Shown here piece after piece: positions 1-7,606 of a DNA stretch of 64,000 bases. Below the pieces are notes generated by a model. It worked only from the letters and a program-made list of their open reading frames with translations. It did no database searches and was not told the origin of the DNA. Numbering within the stretch: the stretch's first letter is position 1; each line of letters opens with the position of its first letter. Both the position numbers and the translations under genes were made by a program. This stretch comes from Streptomyces sp. TG1A-60 (GTDB lineage: Bacteria > Actinomycetota > Actinomycetes > Streptomycetales > Streptomycetaceae): positions 2,232,001 through 2,296,000 of the forward strand of contig NZ_CP147520.1 in the NCBI RefSeq assembly GCF_037201975.1, in the 5' to 3' direction.

Positions 1-1056
1 GTCCGCGCCCCGGGCGACCGCCTGGAGGGACCACAGACGGTTGAGGCCGCGGGGCTTGGGGTGGTTGACGCCGCGCCAGTTGACGGGGCCGGCGGCCTGC
101 TCCATGAGCATCCAGGGGCCGCCGCCCGCCTGGGAGCGCGTCATGTCCTGGATCAGCGCCCCGTTCTGGGCACCGAGCGGGTCGCGCGGGTCGGGGTAGA
201 TGTCGACCGAGACGACGTCCTCCTCCTCGGCCCACCGCCAGGCGTCCTGGCCCACCCACATCGGCATGAAGTTGGTGGTGACCGGGAGGTGCGGGGTGTG
301 CCGGCGGACGATGTCGCGCTCGATGACGTAGCACTCCAGGAGCATGTCGCTCGTGAAGCGTCTGAAGTCCAGCACGTGCGTGGGGTTCTTCATGTAGTGG
401 GCGCGACGGGGTGGCAGGATCTCGTGCCAGCCGTCGTAGCGCTGGCTCCAGAAGGCCGTGCCCCAGGCCTCGTTGAGCGCCTCCAGCGTGCCGTATCTCC
501 GCCGGAGCCAGTCACGGAAGGTGACCGCCGCCTCGTCGCCCCAGTCGTAGGTGCAGTACTCGTTGTTGATGTGCCACATCGTGAGGGCCGGGTGGCCGCC
601 GTAGCGGGCGGCGAGGTCCTCGGTGATGGCGGCGGCGTAACGGCGGTAGGTGTCGCTGGAGTGCGAGAAGTGCTGGCGGGAGCCCCACCACTCGATCTGC
701 CCGTGCTCGTCGCGCGGCAGGGTCTCGGGGTGGAGGCGACCCATCCACGGCGGCGGGGAGGAGGTGGGGGTGGCGAGGACGACGCCGATGCCGTGGTCGT
801 GCATGAGGTCCATCAGCTTGTCCAGCCAGCCGAACTCCCGTGCACCCGGCCGGGGTTCGAGTTTCGCCCAGGAGAAGACGCCGAGGGTGACGGAGTTGAC
901 GCCGGCCTCCTTCATGAGGCGTACGTCCTCGTGCCACACCTCCTCGGGCCACTGCTCGGGGTTGTAGTCACCGCCGAACAGGACCCGGCCTCGCGTGGCG
1001 TCGTTCAGGCCGGGGCGGGTGGCGTCCTGCGGGGCCGGGCGGGTCGCCTCCGGCAT
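1..1056 (-). CDS. Beta-galactosidase, GH42 family (C-terminus cut by window edge)
   Basis: Cleaves terminal beta-galactosides from oligosaccharides. The visible 352 codons cover the GH42 TIM barrel: FGGDYNPEQWPEEVW near residues 27-41, the acid/base Glu in HINNEY (about E166) and the likely nucleophile Glu in LMEQAAGPVNW (about E319). No signal peptide is seen, so it should act in the cytoplasm on imported sugars. The ATG at 1056-1054 shares its A with the TGA of the upstream GH74 gene (TGATG), which implies translational coupling and makes this the end of a sugar operon. The trimerisation and C-terminal domains lie beyond position 1. GH42 enzymes vary in linkage preference, so the substrate is inferred from the neighbours. 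Confidence 0.9.
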   Translation of the reverse strand, partial: MPEATRPAPQDATRPGLNDATRGRVLFGGDYNPEQWPEEVWHEDVRLMKEAGVNSVTLGVFSWAKLEPRPGAREFGWLDKLMDLMHDHGIGVVLATPTSSPPPWMGRLHPETLPRDEHGQIEWWGSRQHFSHSSDTYRRYAAAITEDLAARYGGHPALTMWHINNEYCTYDWGDEAAVTFRDWLRRRYGTLEALNEAWGTAFWSQRYDGWHEILPPRRAHYMKNPTHVLDFRRFTSDMLLECYVIERDIVRRHTPHLPVTTNFMPMWVGQDAWRWAEEEDVVSVDIYPDPRDPLGAQNGALIQDMTRSQAGGGPWMLMEQAAGPVNWRGVNHPKPRGLNRLWSLQAVARGAD

Positions 1057-3287
1057 CAGACCGGCTCCCCGTACTGGACGCCCCGCCCGTTCGTCGCGAG
1101 GTACACGCGGCCGTGGACGCGCGGGTCGCCGATGATGACCTCGCCGATCCAGCCCCACTGGTGGGCGTCGTCGTTGATACGGATCCAGGTCTTCGCGCCG
1201 TCGTCCGAGCGGTAGACGGCGGTGATGGCCTCGGTCGAGCCGACCTGGTAGACGGCCGGGTAGTCGGCGCCGTCCGCGGCCTTGCCGAAGCCGAGGGTGT
1301 ACGAGGCCCAGCAGCTGTCGACCTTCGAGAAGGCGGCACCGCCGTCGGTGGAGCGGTACAGCCCGTTCCACTTCACGCTCAGCCACAGGTCGCCCTTGCG
1401 TCCCGGGGCCGCGACCAGCTTGAACTGACTGTCTCCCTTGGGTAGTCCGGTCGCACGCGCCGTGAACGAACGGCCGCTGTCGGTGCTGGCGAACAGTGTT
1501 CCCGCGTCGGTGTCGTACGCGTAGAAGACCGTCGGGTCGGCCGGGTCGGCGACCGGCGTGGCGCCCTTCGGGAAGGAGGAGACCTCGGTCCAGGTCGCGC
1601 CGTTGTCGGTGGAGCGGTGGGCCGCGTACTTCGTGCCGTCCCAGTGCACGAAGGACCACAGCAGCACACTGCCGTCGGCGTTGGTGGCGATCGGCCCCGG
1701 CGCGTCCTTGGCGATGGCGGGCTGGGTCTTGAAGGGCGCCCAGGTCCGGCCCCCGTCGTTCGAGTAGGCGCCGTTGCCGTTGTCGCCCCAGCCGGTGCGG
1801 ACCACGTACGACGGCTTCTCCGCGGCCTGCGCGAGGCCCGTCGCCGATCCGAACACGGGGTTCGTCGCCATGCCGCGCGAGGGGGACGCCGTGAGCCGCT
1901 CGTGGTACATCGTGCCGATGTCCCCGGACCCGCTGATCAGGTGCGCCTCTCCGACCGGCGGCGAGACCAGCTGGCGCACGGACGTCTCCTCCAGGCCGCG
2001 GATCTGCGGGGCCCAGCGCCTGAGGTCGCGGGTGCCGTAGAGAGTCGCACCGGTGCCGTACACGATGTGCTTCGAGTCGTACGGGTCGAGCGCCAGCGCC
2101 TGGATCCACCAGCCGAACTTCGGCTCGTCGGCACCCCACTTGAGGTAGGGCGTCTCGGACACGTCGAAGACGGCGGAGTCCTTGAGGGACGTCCAGGTAC
2201 GGCCGCCGTTCGTGGAGCGGTACACGGTGTCGATGTCGGCCCAGCGGTTGTTGGTGGAGACGACGACGGTGCCAGGGCGGCAGGCGTCCACGTCCACCCC
2301 GCCGTAGCCGAAGCTGTCGGCGCTGCCGTCGGCCGTGGTGCCGCCCGGCTTCACGGGGGTGACGTCGGTCCACTTGCCGCTGGTGGTGCGGAGCTTGTGC
2401 ACGCTGCCGTCGGACTGGCCGTTGGGGCCGGGCGCGTTGGCGTACGTCACGTACAGCTCGCGGGTGTGCTTGTCGTACGCGGCGCGGATCGGGACCTTGG
2501 CGGAGGTGCCGGTGGGCTGCCCGGGGACGGCTTTCCAGGTGGTGCCGTCGGTGGTGCGGTAGAGGTTGGCGGAGGTGCCGTCGCCGTCGCCCCAGCCGGC
2601 GTAGACGGCGCGGCCGGCGGCGACGAGGAGGGTGACGCCCTGGCCGGAGCTGCTGGGACTCGCCGGGAAGCCGGTCGCCGGCGCCCAGGTGGCGCCCCGG
2701 TCGGTCGACTTGAGCAGGCCGTCGTGTCGGGTGCCCAGCCACAGGGTGTCGCTGTCGCGCGGGTCGACGAGGAGGCGCTCGCCCGTGCCCCGGCCGTCCT
2801 CGTTGGCGCCGAGCTTCACGGTGAGGTCGGTGCGGCTCCAGGTGGCGCCGCGGTCCTCGGAGCGGAGGATCGCGCCGTTGCCGGCCCAGGACTGGGCGTA
2901 GGTGCCGAGGGCGAGGTAGAGCCGCTTCGGGTGGGCGGGATCGACGGCGATGGCCTCCACGCCGAGGAGGTTCCAGTCGTCCCAGCCGAGGTGGTCGGTC
3001 AGCGGGGTCCAGCGGGCCTTGCGGTCGTCCCAGCGGTAGGCGCCGCCGATGTCGGTGCGGGCGTAGGCGAGGCCGCGGACCGAGGGGTGGAAGAGAACGC
3101 CGGTGACGAAACCGGTGCCGCCGATCACGGCGGTGCGCCAGCGGTAGCCGCCGGCGGCGGGCTCCGCCCCGGCCGCCCGGGCTTCTGCGGCGTGGGCCGG
3201 GGCCCCCAGCGTGGGGAGGGCGGTGAGGGCGGCGGCGACCGCGGTTCCGGTGAGTACGGTGCGGCGGCTCGGCTGGGGCGTGCGCAT
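1056..3287 (-). CDS. Secreted GH74 xyloglucanase-like glycoside hydrolase (Tat signal)
   Basis: Predicted endo- or oligosaccharide-acting xyloglucanase of 743 aa. The N-terminus has a twin-arginine signal (SRRTVLTG, residues 7-14) followed by a hydrophobic stretch and an AHAAE cleavage region, so export by Tat is expected. The mature part carries repeated BNR/sialidase-like motifs (SxDxGxTW, for example SEDRGATW, STDRGATW, STNGGRTW), which form the paired seven-bladed propellers of GH74. The Asp of ARTDIGGAYRW (D79) matches a conserved catalytic Asp of the family. An in-frame Met 23 codons upstream is possible, but the ATG at 3287 is preceded by GAGG at good spacing and starts the Tat signal. 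No carbohydrate-binding module is visible. It follows the ABC transporter genes on the same strand. Confidence 0.88.
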   Translation of the reverse strand: MRTPQPSRRTVLTGTAVAAALTALPTLGAPAHAAEARAAGAEPAAGGYRWRTAVIGGTGFVTGVLFHPSVRGLAYARTDIGGAYRWDDRKARWTPLTDHLGWDDWNLLGVEAIAVDPAHPKRLYLALGTYAQSWAGNGAILRSEDRGATWSRTDLTVKLGANEDGRGTGERLLVDPRDSDTLWLGTRHDGLLKSTDRGATWAPATGFPASPSSSGQGVTLLVAAGRAVYAGWGDGDGTSANLYRTTDGTTWKAVPGQPTGTSAKVPIRAAYDKHTRELYVTYANAPGPNGQSDGSVHKLRTTSGKWTDVTPVKPGGTTADGSADSFGYGGVDVDACRPGTVVVSTNNRWADIDTVYRSTNGGRTWTSLKDSAVFDVSETPYLKWGADEPKFGWWIQALALDPYDSKHIVYGTGATLYGTRDLRRWAPQIRGLEETSVRQLVSPPVGEAHLISGSGDIGTMYHERLTASPSRGMATNPVFGSATGLAQAAEKPSYVVRTGWGDNGNGAYSNDGGRTWAPFKTQPAIAKDAPGPIATNADGSVLLWSFVHWDGTKYAAHRSTDNGATWTEVSSFPKGATPVADPADPTVFYAYDTDAGTLFASTDSGRSFTARATGLPKGDSQFKLVAAPGRKGDLWLSVKWNGLYRSTDGGAAFSKVDSCWASYTLGFGKAADGADYPAVYQVGSTEAITAVYRSDDGAKTWIRINDDAHQWGWIGEVIIGDPRVHGRVYLATNGRGVQYGEPV

Positions 3288-3389
3288 GACATACCTCGTT
3301 TTGCGGGAGGGGGTGCGTTTGTTTGGGTGCCGGGGAATTCGGTCGACGCGGATCATCGGCGACTGTGGGTGTGTGTGTGGGGGGGGCTG

Positions 3390-3413
3390 GTCGCGCGGTT
3401 CCCCGCGCCCTTG
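3390..3413. repeat. Streptomyces-type dispersed intergenic repeat, copy 1
   Basis: The core TCGCGCGGTTCCCCGCGCCC lies in the 232-bp gap between the permease gene and the GH74 gene. A near-identical core occurs at 12278-12302. A (GT)n tract running into eight G residues (3366-3386) lies next to this copy. I recognise this GC-rich core as a common intergenic motif in Streptomyces genomes; its function is not known to me. Confidence 0.6.
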
Positions 3414-3519
3414 AAGTCGCGCCCCTGTGCCAAAGGGGCCCTTGGGAGCCCGCCGTGCCCGGCCGGGTGACAGGCACGGCCGGACGCGGCGGGGGTCGGA
3501 GGTGGTGCGGGTGCGGGCG

Positions 3520-4473
3520 TCAGCCCTTGACCGCGCCGGTGAGCATGCCCTTCTTGAAGTGTTTCTGGACGAAGGGGGAGAGGACGGCGACGGGGACGAG
3601 GGCCATCACCATGACGGCCATCTGGATGGCGAGCGGGGAGAGCTGTCCGGTGTTGATCTGGGTCTGCAGCCCGACCGGGCGTTCCTGCATCTGGACCAGC
3701 TGGATCATCACGTTCTGCAACGGCATCATCTCCTGGTCGGTCAGGTAGATCGACGCGTTGAACCAGGCGCTCCAGTAGCCGACGGCGTAGAAGAGGGCGA
3801 TCACCGCGATGACCGCCCGGGAGAGCGGCATCACGATCTTCCACAGGATGCGCCACTCGCCCGCCCCGTCGATGCGGGCGCTGTCCATCAGTTCCTGGGA
3901 GATGTTCATGAAGAACGCGCGCAGGACCAGGATGTTGAAGATGCTCACCGCGCTGGGGAGGACGAGCGCCAGATAGGTGTCCGTCAGGCCGAGGGCCTGT
4001 ACCAGCAGGTAGGTCGGGATGAGGCCGGCGCCGAAGAACATCGTCGCGAGCAGGGTCATCAGGATCCAGCGGTGGCCGAGTGAGCCGCTGCGCGAGAGGC
4101 CGTAGGCGCACAGGATCGACACGGCCATGCTGAACAGCGTGCCCACGACGGTGACGCCGACGCTGACCAGGGCGGCGCGCTGCACCTGGCCGCCGCCGAG
4201 GAGTTCCTGGTAGGCGATGAAGGTGATGCCCTTGGGGATCACCACCAGGCCGCCCGCCTCGTCGATGGTCTTCTTCGACTGGAGACTGGTGACGATCACG
4301 ATCCACAGGGGGAAGAGGATCGCGAAGCAGGCGATGCCCAGCACCAGTCCCTTGCCCGCGATCCCGACCCTGGACGGTTTCTCCTCCCAGACCGGGCGGG
4401 CCGGTGCCGCCCACGGGCTGGGCTTCTTGAGGCGCGGCTTGTCATCGGCCCGCTGGTCGAGGACGGCGGTCAT
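3520..4473 (-). CDS. Carbohydrate ABC transporter permease (LplC/AraQ-like)
   Basis: Inner-membrane permease of 317 aa with about six hydrophobic segments. The EAA-type cytoplasmic loop is seen in MDSARIDGAGEWRILWKIVMPLSR, where the ATPase docks. The C-terminus reads HFKKGMLTGAVKG, which is typical of LplC-type sugar permeases. The start overlaps the stop of the partner permease by 4 nt (ATGA), so the two are co-translated. No ATP-binding gene is in the operon; many Streptomyces sugar importers share the ATPase MsiK encoded elsewhere, which is likely here. Substrate inferred from the neighbouring glycosidases. Confidence 0.9.
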   Translation of the reverse strand: MTAVLDQRADDKPRLKKPSPWAAPARPVWEEKPSRVGIAGKGLVLGIACFAILFPLWIVIVTSLQSKKTIDEAGGLVVIPKGITFIAYQELLGGGQVQRAALVSVGVTVVGTLFSMAVSILCAYGLSRSGSLGHRWILMTLLATMFFGAGLIPTYLLVQALGLTDTYLALVLPSAVSIFNILVLRAFFMNISQELMDSARIDGAGEWRILWKIVMPLSRAVIAVIALFYAVGYWSAWFNASIYLTDQEMMPLQNVMIQLVQMQERPVGLQTQINTGQLSPLAIQMAVMVMALVPVAVLSPFVQKHFKKGMLTGAVKG

Positions 4474-5519
4474 TTCTTGTACACCCCCTGCTCACCCATG
4501 AGATGGGCGACCTTGTTCGCGGTCAGCACCAGTGCCAGGCCCACCACGCCCTTGATGAGGCCGGCGGCGGCGGCGTAGCTGAAGTCCTGGTTGCGGATGC
4601 CGTTCCACCACACATAGGTGTCGAGGACGTCGGAGGCGCCCGGCCCCACCGCCTGTCTCTGGAGCAGGAACTGCTCGAATCCGACGGTGAGGGCGTCGCC
4701 GACGCGCAGCACCAGCAGCAGGGCGATCACCGGGCGAAGGGCGGGCAGGGTGATGTGCCAGATGCGCCGCCAGCGGCCGGCGCCGTCCATGGCGGCAGCC
4801 TCGTACAGGTCGTCGGAGACGGACGACAGCGCGGCGAGGAAGACGATGATGCCCCAGCCGGCGTCCTTCCAGATGGTCTCGAACGTGACCAGGTACTTGA
4901 AGACCTCCGGGTTGGTCATCAGGTCGAAGCCCTCGTAGCCGTGCTGGCGGAGGGTCTGCGCGATGATGCCCGCGCCGCCGAAGATCTGCATGAAGACCGT
5001 GACGACGAGGACCCAGGAGAAGAAGTGCGGCAGGTACATGACCGCCTGGGCGATCGCCCGGACCCGTGGCCTGACCACGCTGTTGATGAGCAGCGCGAGC
5101 AGGATCGGGATCGGGAAGTACAGCACCAGCTGGAGGAAGAAGAACACGAAGGTGTTCTGCACCGCGTGCCAGAAGGCCGAGTCCGCGAAGATCCGCTCGA
5201 ACTGCTCCAAACCGATCCAGGGGCTCTCGAAGACGGCGACGAAGCCGTTCTCGCTGAGGTACGGGTCGTAGTCCTGGAAGGCGACCACGTTGCCGAGGAT
5301 CGGTATGTAGTTGAAGACCAGTACCAGCAGCACGGCCGGCAACGTCATCAGGAGCAGCGTGCGGTCACGCTTGAATCTGAGCCGGAAACCCAGCTTCCCC
5401 GAAGGCTTCTCGCCCTGGGGCGGGGGCCCGGCGGTGCCGGACCCCTCCGGGGTCTTCGCGCGGGTCTTCGCGCGGGTCTTCGCCTCGGTCTCGCTCCGAG
5501 GCACCGTGCTGTGGGACAC
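4470..5519 (-). CDS. Carbohydrate ABC transporter permease (LplB-like)
   Basis: Second permease of the sugar importer, 349 aa. It has an extended charged N-terminus (about 45 aa), then LLLMTLPAVLLVLVFNYIPI and further membrane segments, and an EAA loop (LYEAAAMDGAGRWRRIWHI). The start is GTG at 5519, preceded by AGGAGAAGGCC, a strong ribosome-binding site. The N-terminal KTRAKTRAKT comes from a short tandem DNA repeat. It sits 26 bp downstream of the binding-protein gene and overlaps the next permease by 4 nt. Confidence 0.9.
   Translation of the reverse strand: MSHSTVPRSETEAKTRAKTRAKTPEGSGTAGPPPQGEKPSGKLGFRLRFKRDRTLLLMTLPAVLLVLVFNYIPILGNVVAFQDYDPYLSENGFVAVFESPWIGLEQFERIFADSAFWHAVQNTFVFFFLQLVLYFPIPILLALLINSVVRPRVRAIAQAVMYLPHFFSWVLVVTVFMQIFGGAGIIAQTLRQHGYEGFDLMTNPEVFKYLVTFETIWKDAGWGIIVFLAALSSVSDDLYEAAAMDGAGRWRRIWHITLPALRPVIALLLVLRVGDALTVGFEQFLLQRQAVGPGASDVLDTYVWWNGIRNQDFSYAAAAGLIKGVVGLALVLTANKVAHLMGEQGVYKK
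5451..5486. repeat. 12-bp tandem repeat inside permease N-terminus
   Basis: Two exact copies and one degenerate copy of the 12-mer GGTCTTCGCGCG run head to tail (5451-5462, 5463-5474, 5475-5486). On the minus strand they encode repeated Ala-Lys-Thr-Arg in the cytoplasmic tail of the permease. Copy number could vary without breaking the frame. Confidence 0.75.
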
Positions 5520-5545
5520 GGCCTTCTCCTTGCCTCAGCCCCGGG

Positions 5546-7230
5546 TCAGTTCGCCGAACCGCTGTCGTCGAGCAGCTTCTTGTACCAGTCGCGCAGGTCG
5601 TCGCCGCCCCTGCTCTTCCAGTCCGACACCGCCTGCTGCACGTCGCTGATCTTCTTGCGGCCGCGCACGACGTCGTCCTCCAGCTGCTCGAAGTCGTCTG
5701 CGAGGTTGGCCCAGCGGTTGGGCTCGGTGACGGTCAGCCCGAAGAAGGAGGACTTCTTGGTGAAGGCGCCCATCCGCTGCTGCCACTCGACCATGGCCCG
5801 GGTGACGTCGGGGAGGTCGGGGTAGGCGATGTACGGGGCGGGGTTTCCGGTGTAGTCGAAGGCGCCGTTGACCTCGTTGATGCCCTGCTGGGTCTTGGAG
5901 GGCAGGCCGTCCTTGATCTCGTAGTCGGTGCCCTCGACACCGTAGGCGGTGAGCATGAACTCCTTGGTGCCGTACGGGGCCGCGCAGAAGTTGCAGACGG
6001 CGAGGAAGTCCTTGATCTGCTGCTCGGACGCCTTGTTGCTGATGAAGGTGAAGATGTTGGCCGGCTGGCCCGCCCACAGTGTCGGGTCGCCGCCGTCGGG
6101 ACCGAAGATGTCGAACGCGGCCATGTCGAAGTCCGAGTCCCTGGTGCCCTGCTCGGCCGTCTTGCCCCACCAGTCGGCGATGTTGTTGTTGTAGACCAGC
6201 ACCTCTCCGGCGGTGAAGCGGTTGCCCGAGGTGCCGCCAGCCTTGCCGTTGACCGCGTCCGGATGGACCACCTTGGCCGCGTAGAGCTTGCGGACCCACT
6301 CCAGGGCTTCGAGGTACTCGTCGGTCTCGATGCGGTTGATCAGCTTGCCGCCGTCCATGTTCCACCACAGCGCCTTGTCGCTGCCCTGCAGGACGCCGAA
6401 GACGTTGAAAGCCGTCCACTTCATGTCGTCGCAGGCCCAGAGCTTCGACCGGGCGTCGGTGGCCTCCTTGGCCCAGGACAGGAACTCGTCCGGGCTCTTG
6501 GGGACGCTGTAACCCTTCTTCTTGAAGAGGTCCCTGCGGTACAGGGGCGCGATGTCGGTGACGTAGGAGCCGGGCATCGGGATCGCGCGCAGCTTGCCGC
6601 CGAAGATGCCGCGCTGCCAGGCCTCGGTGGGAACGGCCGCGAGGTTCGGGTACTCCTTGACCTCGTCACCGGACAGGTACGGGCCGAGGTCGGCGAACTT
6701 GGCGTTGACCGCGCTGGGGATCCTGCCGTTCAGGTTCCAGCCGGGCACGACCACGACGTCGGGGATGTCGCTGGAGGCCAGGATCGCCCCGAGTTTCTGG
6801 TCGTAGGTGACGCCGTCCTGGTTCTGCCAGGTGACCTCGACGCCGATGGCCTCGTTCATCGCCGTGTAGTACGGGTTGTCGCCCTTCGGCGGGGTTCCCC
6901 AGAACGGAGACATGATCTTCAGCTTGCCGCCGCTGCCGAGCTTCTTCGACACGGAGGTCTTCAGGTCGGCGGTGGCTATCGCCTTGGTGAAACCGGCCGC
7001 CGAGCCGTTCTTCGCCGGGATGTCGGGGGCCACGACCGTCGAAGCGACGAACGTCGGAAGGATCCCCTGCGCGTCCTTCCCCGACGTCGTGCCGTCCTTG
7101 CGGCCTTCCTGCGACCCGCCGCACGCGGACAGCAGGGGCACACCCCCGCCACTACGGCGGCGGCGACCGCCGTGGAGGCGAGGAAACTTCTCCGGCTGGG
7201 CGCGGAGGAGGAGGCGGAGTTCGGCGTCAT
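5546..7230 (-). CDS. Extracellular sugar-binding lipoprotein of ABC importer, frameshifted in its signal peptide
   Basis: Large (about 561 aa) LplA-like solute-binding protein. The main frame starts only at the lipobox region (PLLSACGGSQ). The start and signal peptide lie in another frame: ATG at 7230 with AAGGG upstream, then MTPNSASSSAPSRRSFLAST and a hydrophobic AVAAAVVAG core, running out of frame after GGGGG. Adding one G to the run (plus strand C5 at 7143-7147) joins the frames into AVVAGGVPLLSACGGS, a perfect lipoprotein signal, and gives exactly 562 codons. SRRSFLA also suggests Tat export. As given, the signal peptide is uncoupled from the mature protein. The body (for example FSVPKSPDEFLSW-type segments and YNNNIADWWGK) is intact. 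First gene of the sugar operon. Confidence 0.85.
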
Positions 7231-7362
7231 TGCGTCAACCCTTCATGGCGCACACCAGGACACCCGGCGGTGGCCGTCGGCTGCGGTGTCTTGAGTGGGA
7301 CTGGCTGTGCTGAAGCGAGGAACATCGGAGGGATGTGAGCACGCGAAGCGTTCCCTCCGCAG

Positions 7363-7376
7363 TCGAAGCGCTTCGA
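7363..7376. promoter_or_regulatory. Perfect 14-bp palindrome, likely LacI-family operator O1
   Basis: TCGAAGCGCTTCGA is a perfect palindrome with the central CG typical of LacI/GalR-family operators. It lies about 10 bp downstream of the minus-strand -10 element, over the expected transcription start of the sugar operon, where bound repressor would block initiation. An identical copy lies at 7557-7570. Confidence 0.8.
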
Positions 7377-7386
7377 TGTTGCTGCG

Positions 7387-7415
7387 AGGTTAAGTGAACG
7401 ACCGGGGGTGCACAA
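7387..7415 (-). promoter_or_regulatory. Candidate promoter of the sugar-transport operon
   Basis: Reading the minus strand, TTGTGC (complement of 7410-7415) is followed after 17 bp by TAACCT (complement of 7387-7392), which fits a TAnnnT -10 box. The operator at 7363-7376 follows directly. The -35 match is only moderate. Confidence 0.45.
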
Positions 7416-7527
7416 GGGTCGATTCGAAGATTCCTCCGAGGCGTGGAGGACCGGAACGAGCACGTCCGACCCCTGATAGGGAGGCCGATATGACAGTGAG
7501 GAAACGGATCTGTTGCGCCTTGGTCTC

Positions 7528-7557
7528 TTGACACCCACCCCACGGTCGAATCAGCAT
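7528..7557 (+). promoter_or_regulatory. Candidate promoter of the GH3 gene
   Basis: A consensus -35 TTGACA (7528-7533) is followed after 18 bp by CAGCAT (7552-7557), a weak -10 that abuts operator O2. The GH3 start codon lies 50 bp downstream. The exact -10 is uncertain. Confidence 0.45.
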
Positions 7558-7570
7558 CGAAGCGCTTCGA
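7557..7570. promoter_or_regulatory. Perfect 14-bp palindrome, likely LacI-family operator O2
   Basis: This is a second exact TCGAAGCGCTTCGA, 194 bp from the first, just downstream of the GH3 promoter elements. One repressor could control both divergent units or loop between the sites. No LacI-type gene is in this window, so the regulator would be encoded to the left of position 1 or elsewhere. Confidence 0.8.
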
Positions 7571-7606
7571 AAGCGCCTCGTCGCTCCACCGCAAAGGGAT
7601 CCTCAC

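Noticed and set aside
61..1215. Long plus-strand reading frame of 384 codons over the GH42 gene
   Set aside because: It is antisense to a clear GH42 coding frame, has no motif and shows the Val/Gly/Arg-rich make-up of GC-driven shadow frames.
1617..3470. 617-codon plus-strand frame over the GH74 gene
   Set aside because: Antisense to BNR repeats; no motif or ribosome-binding site support.
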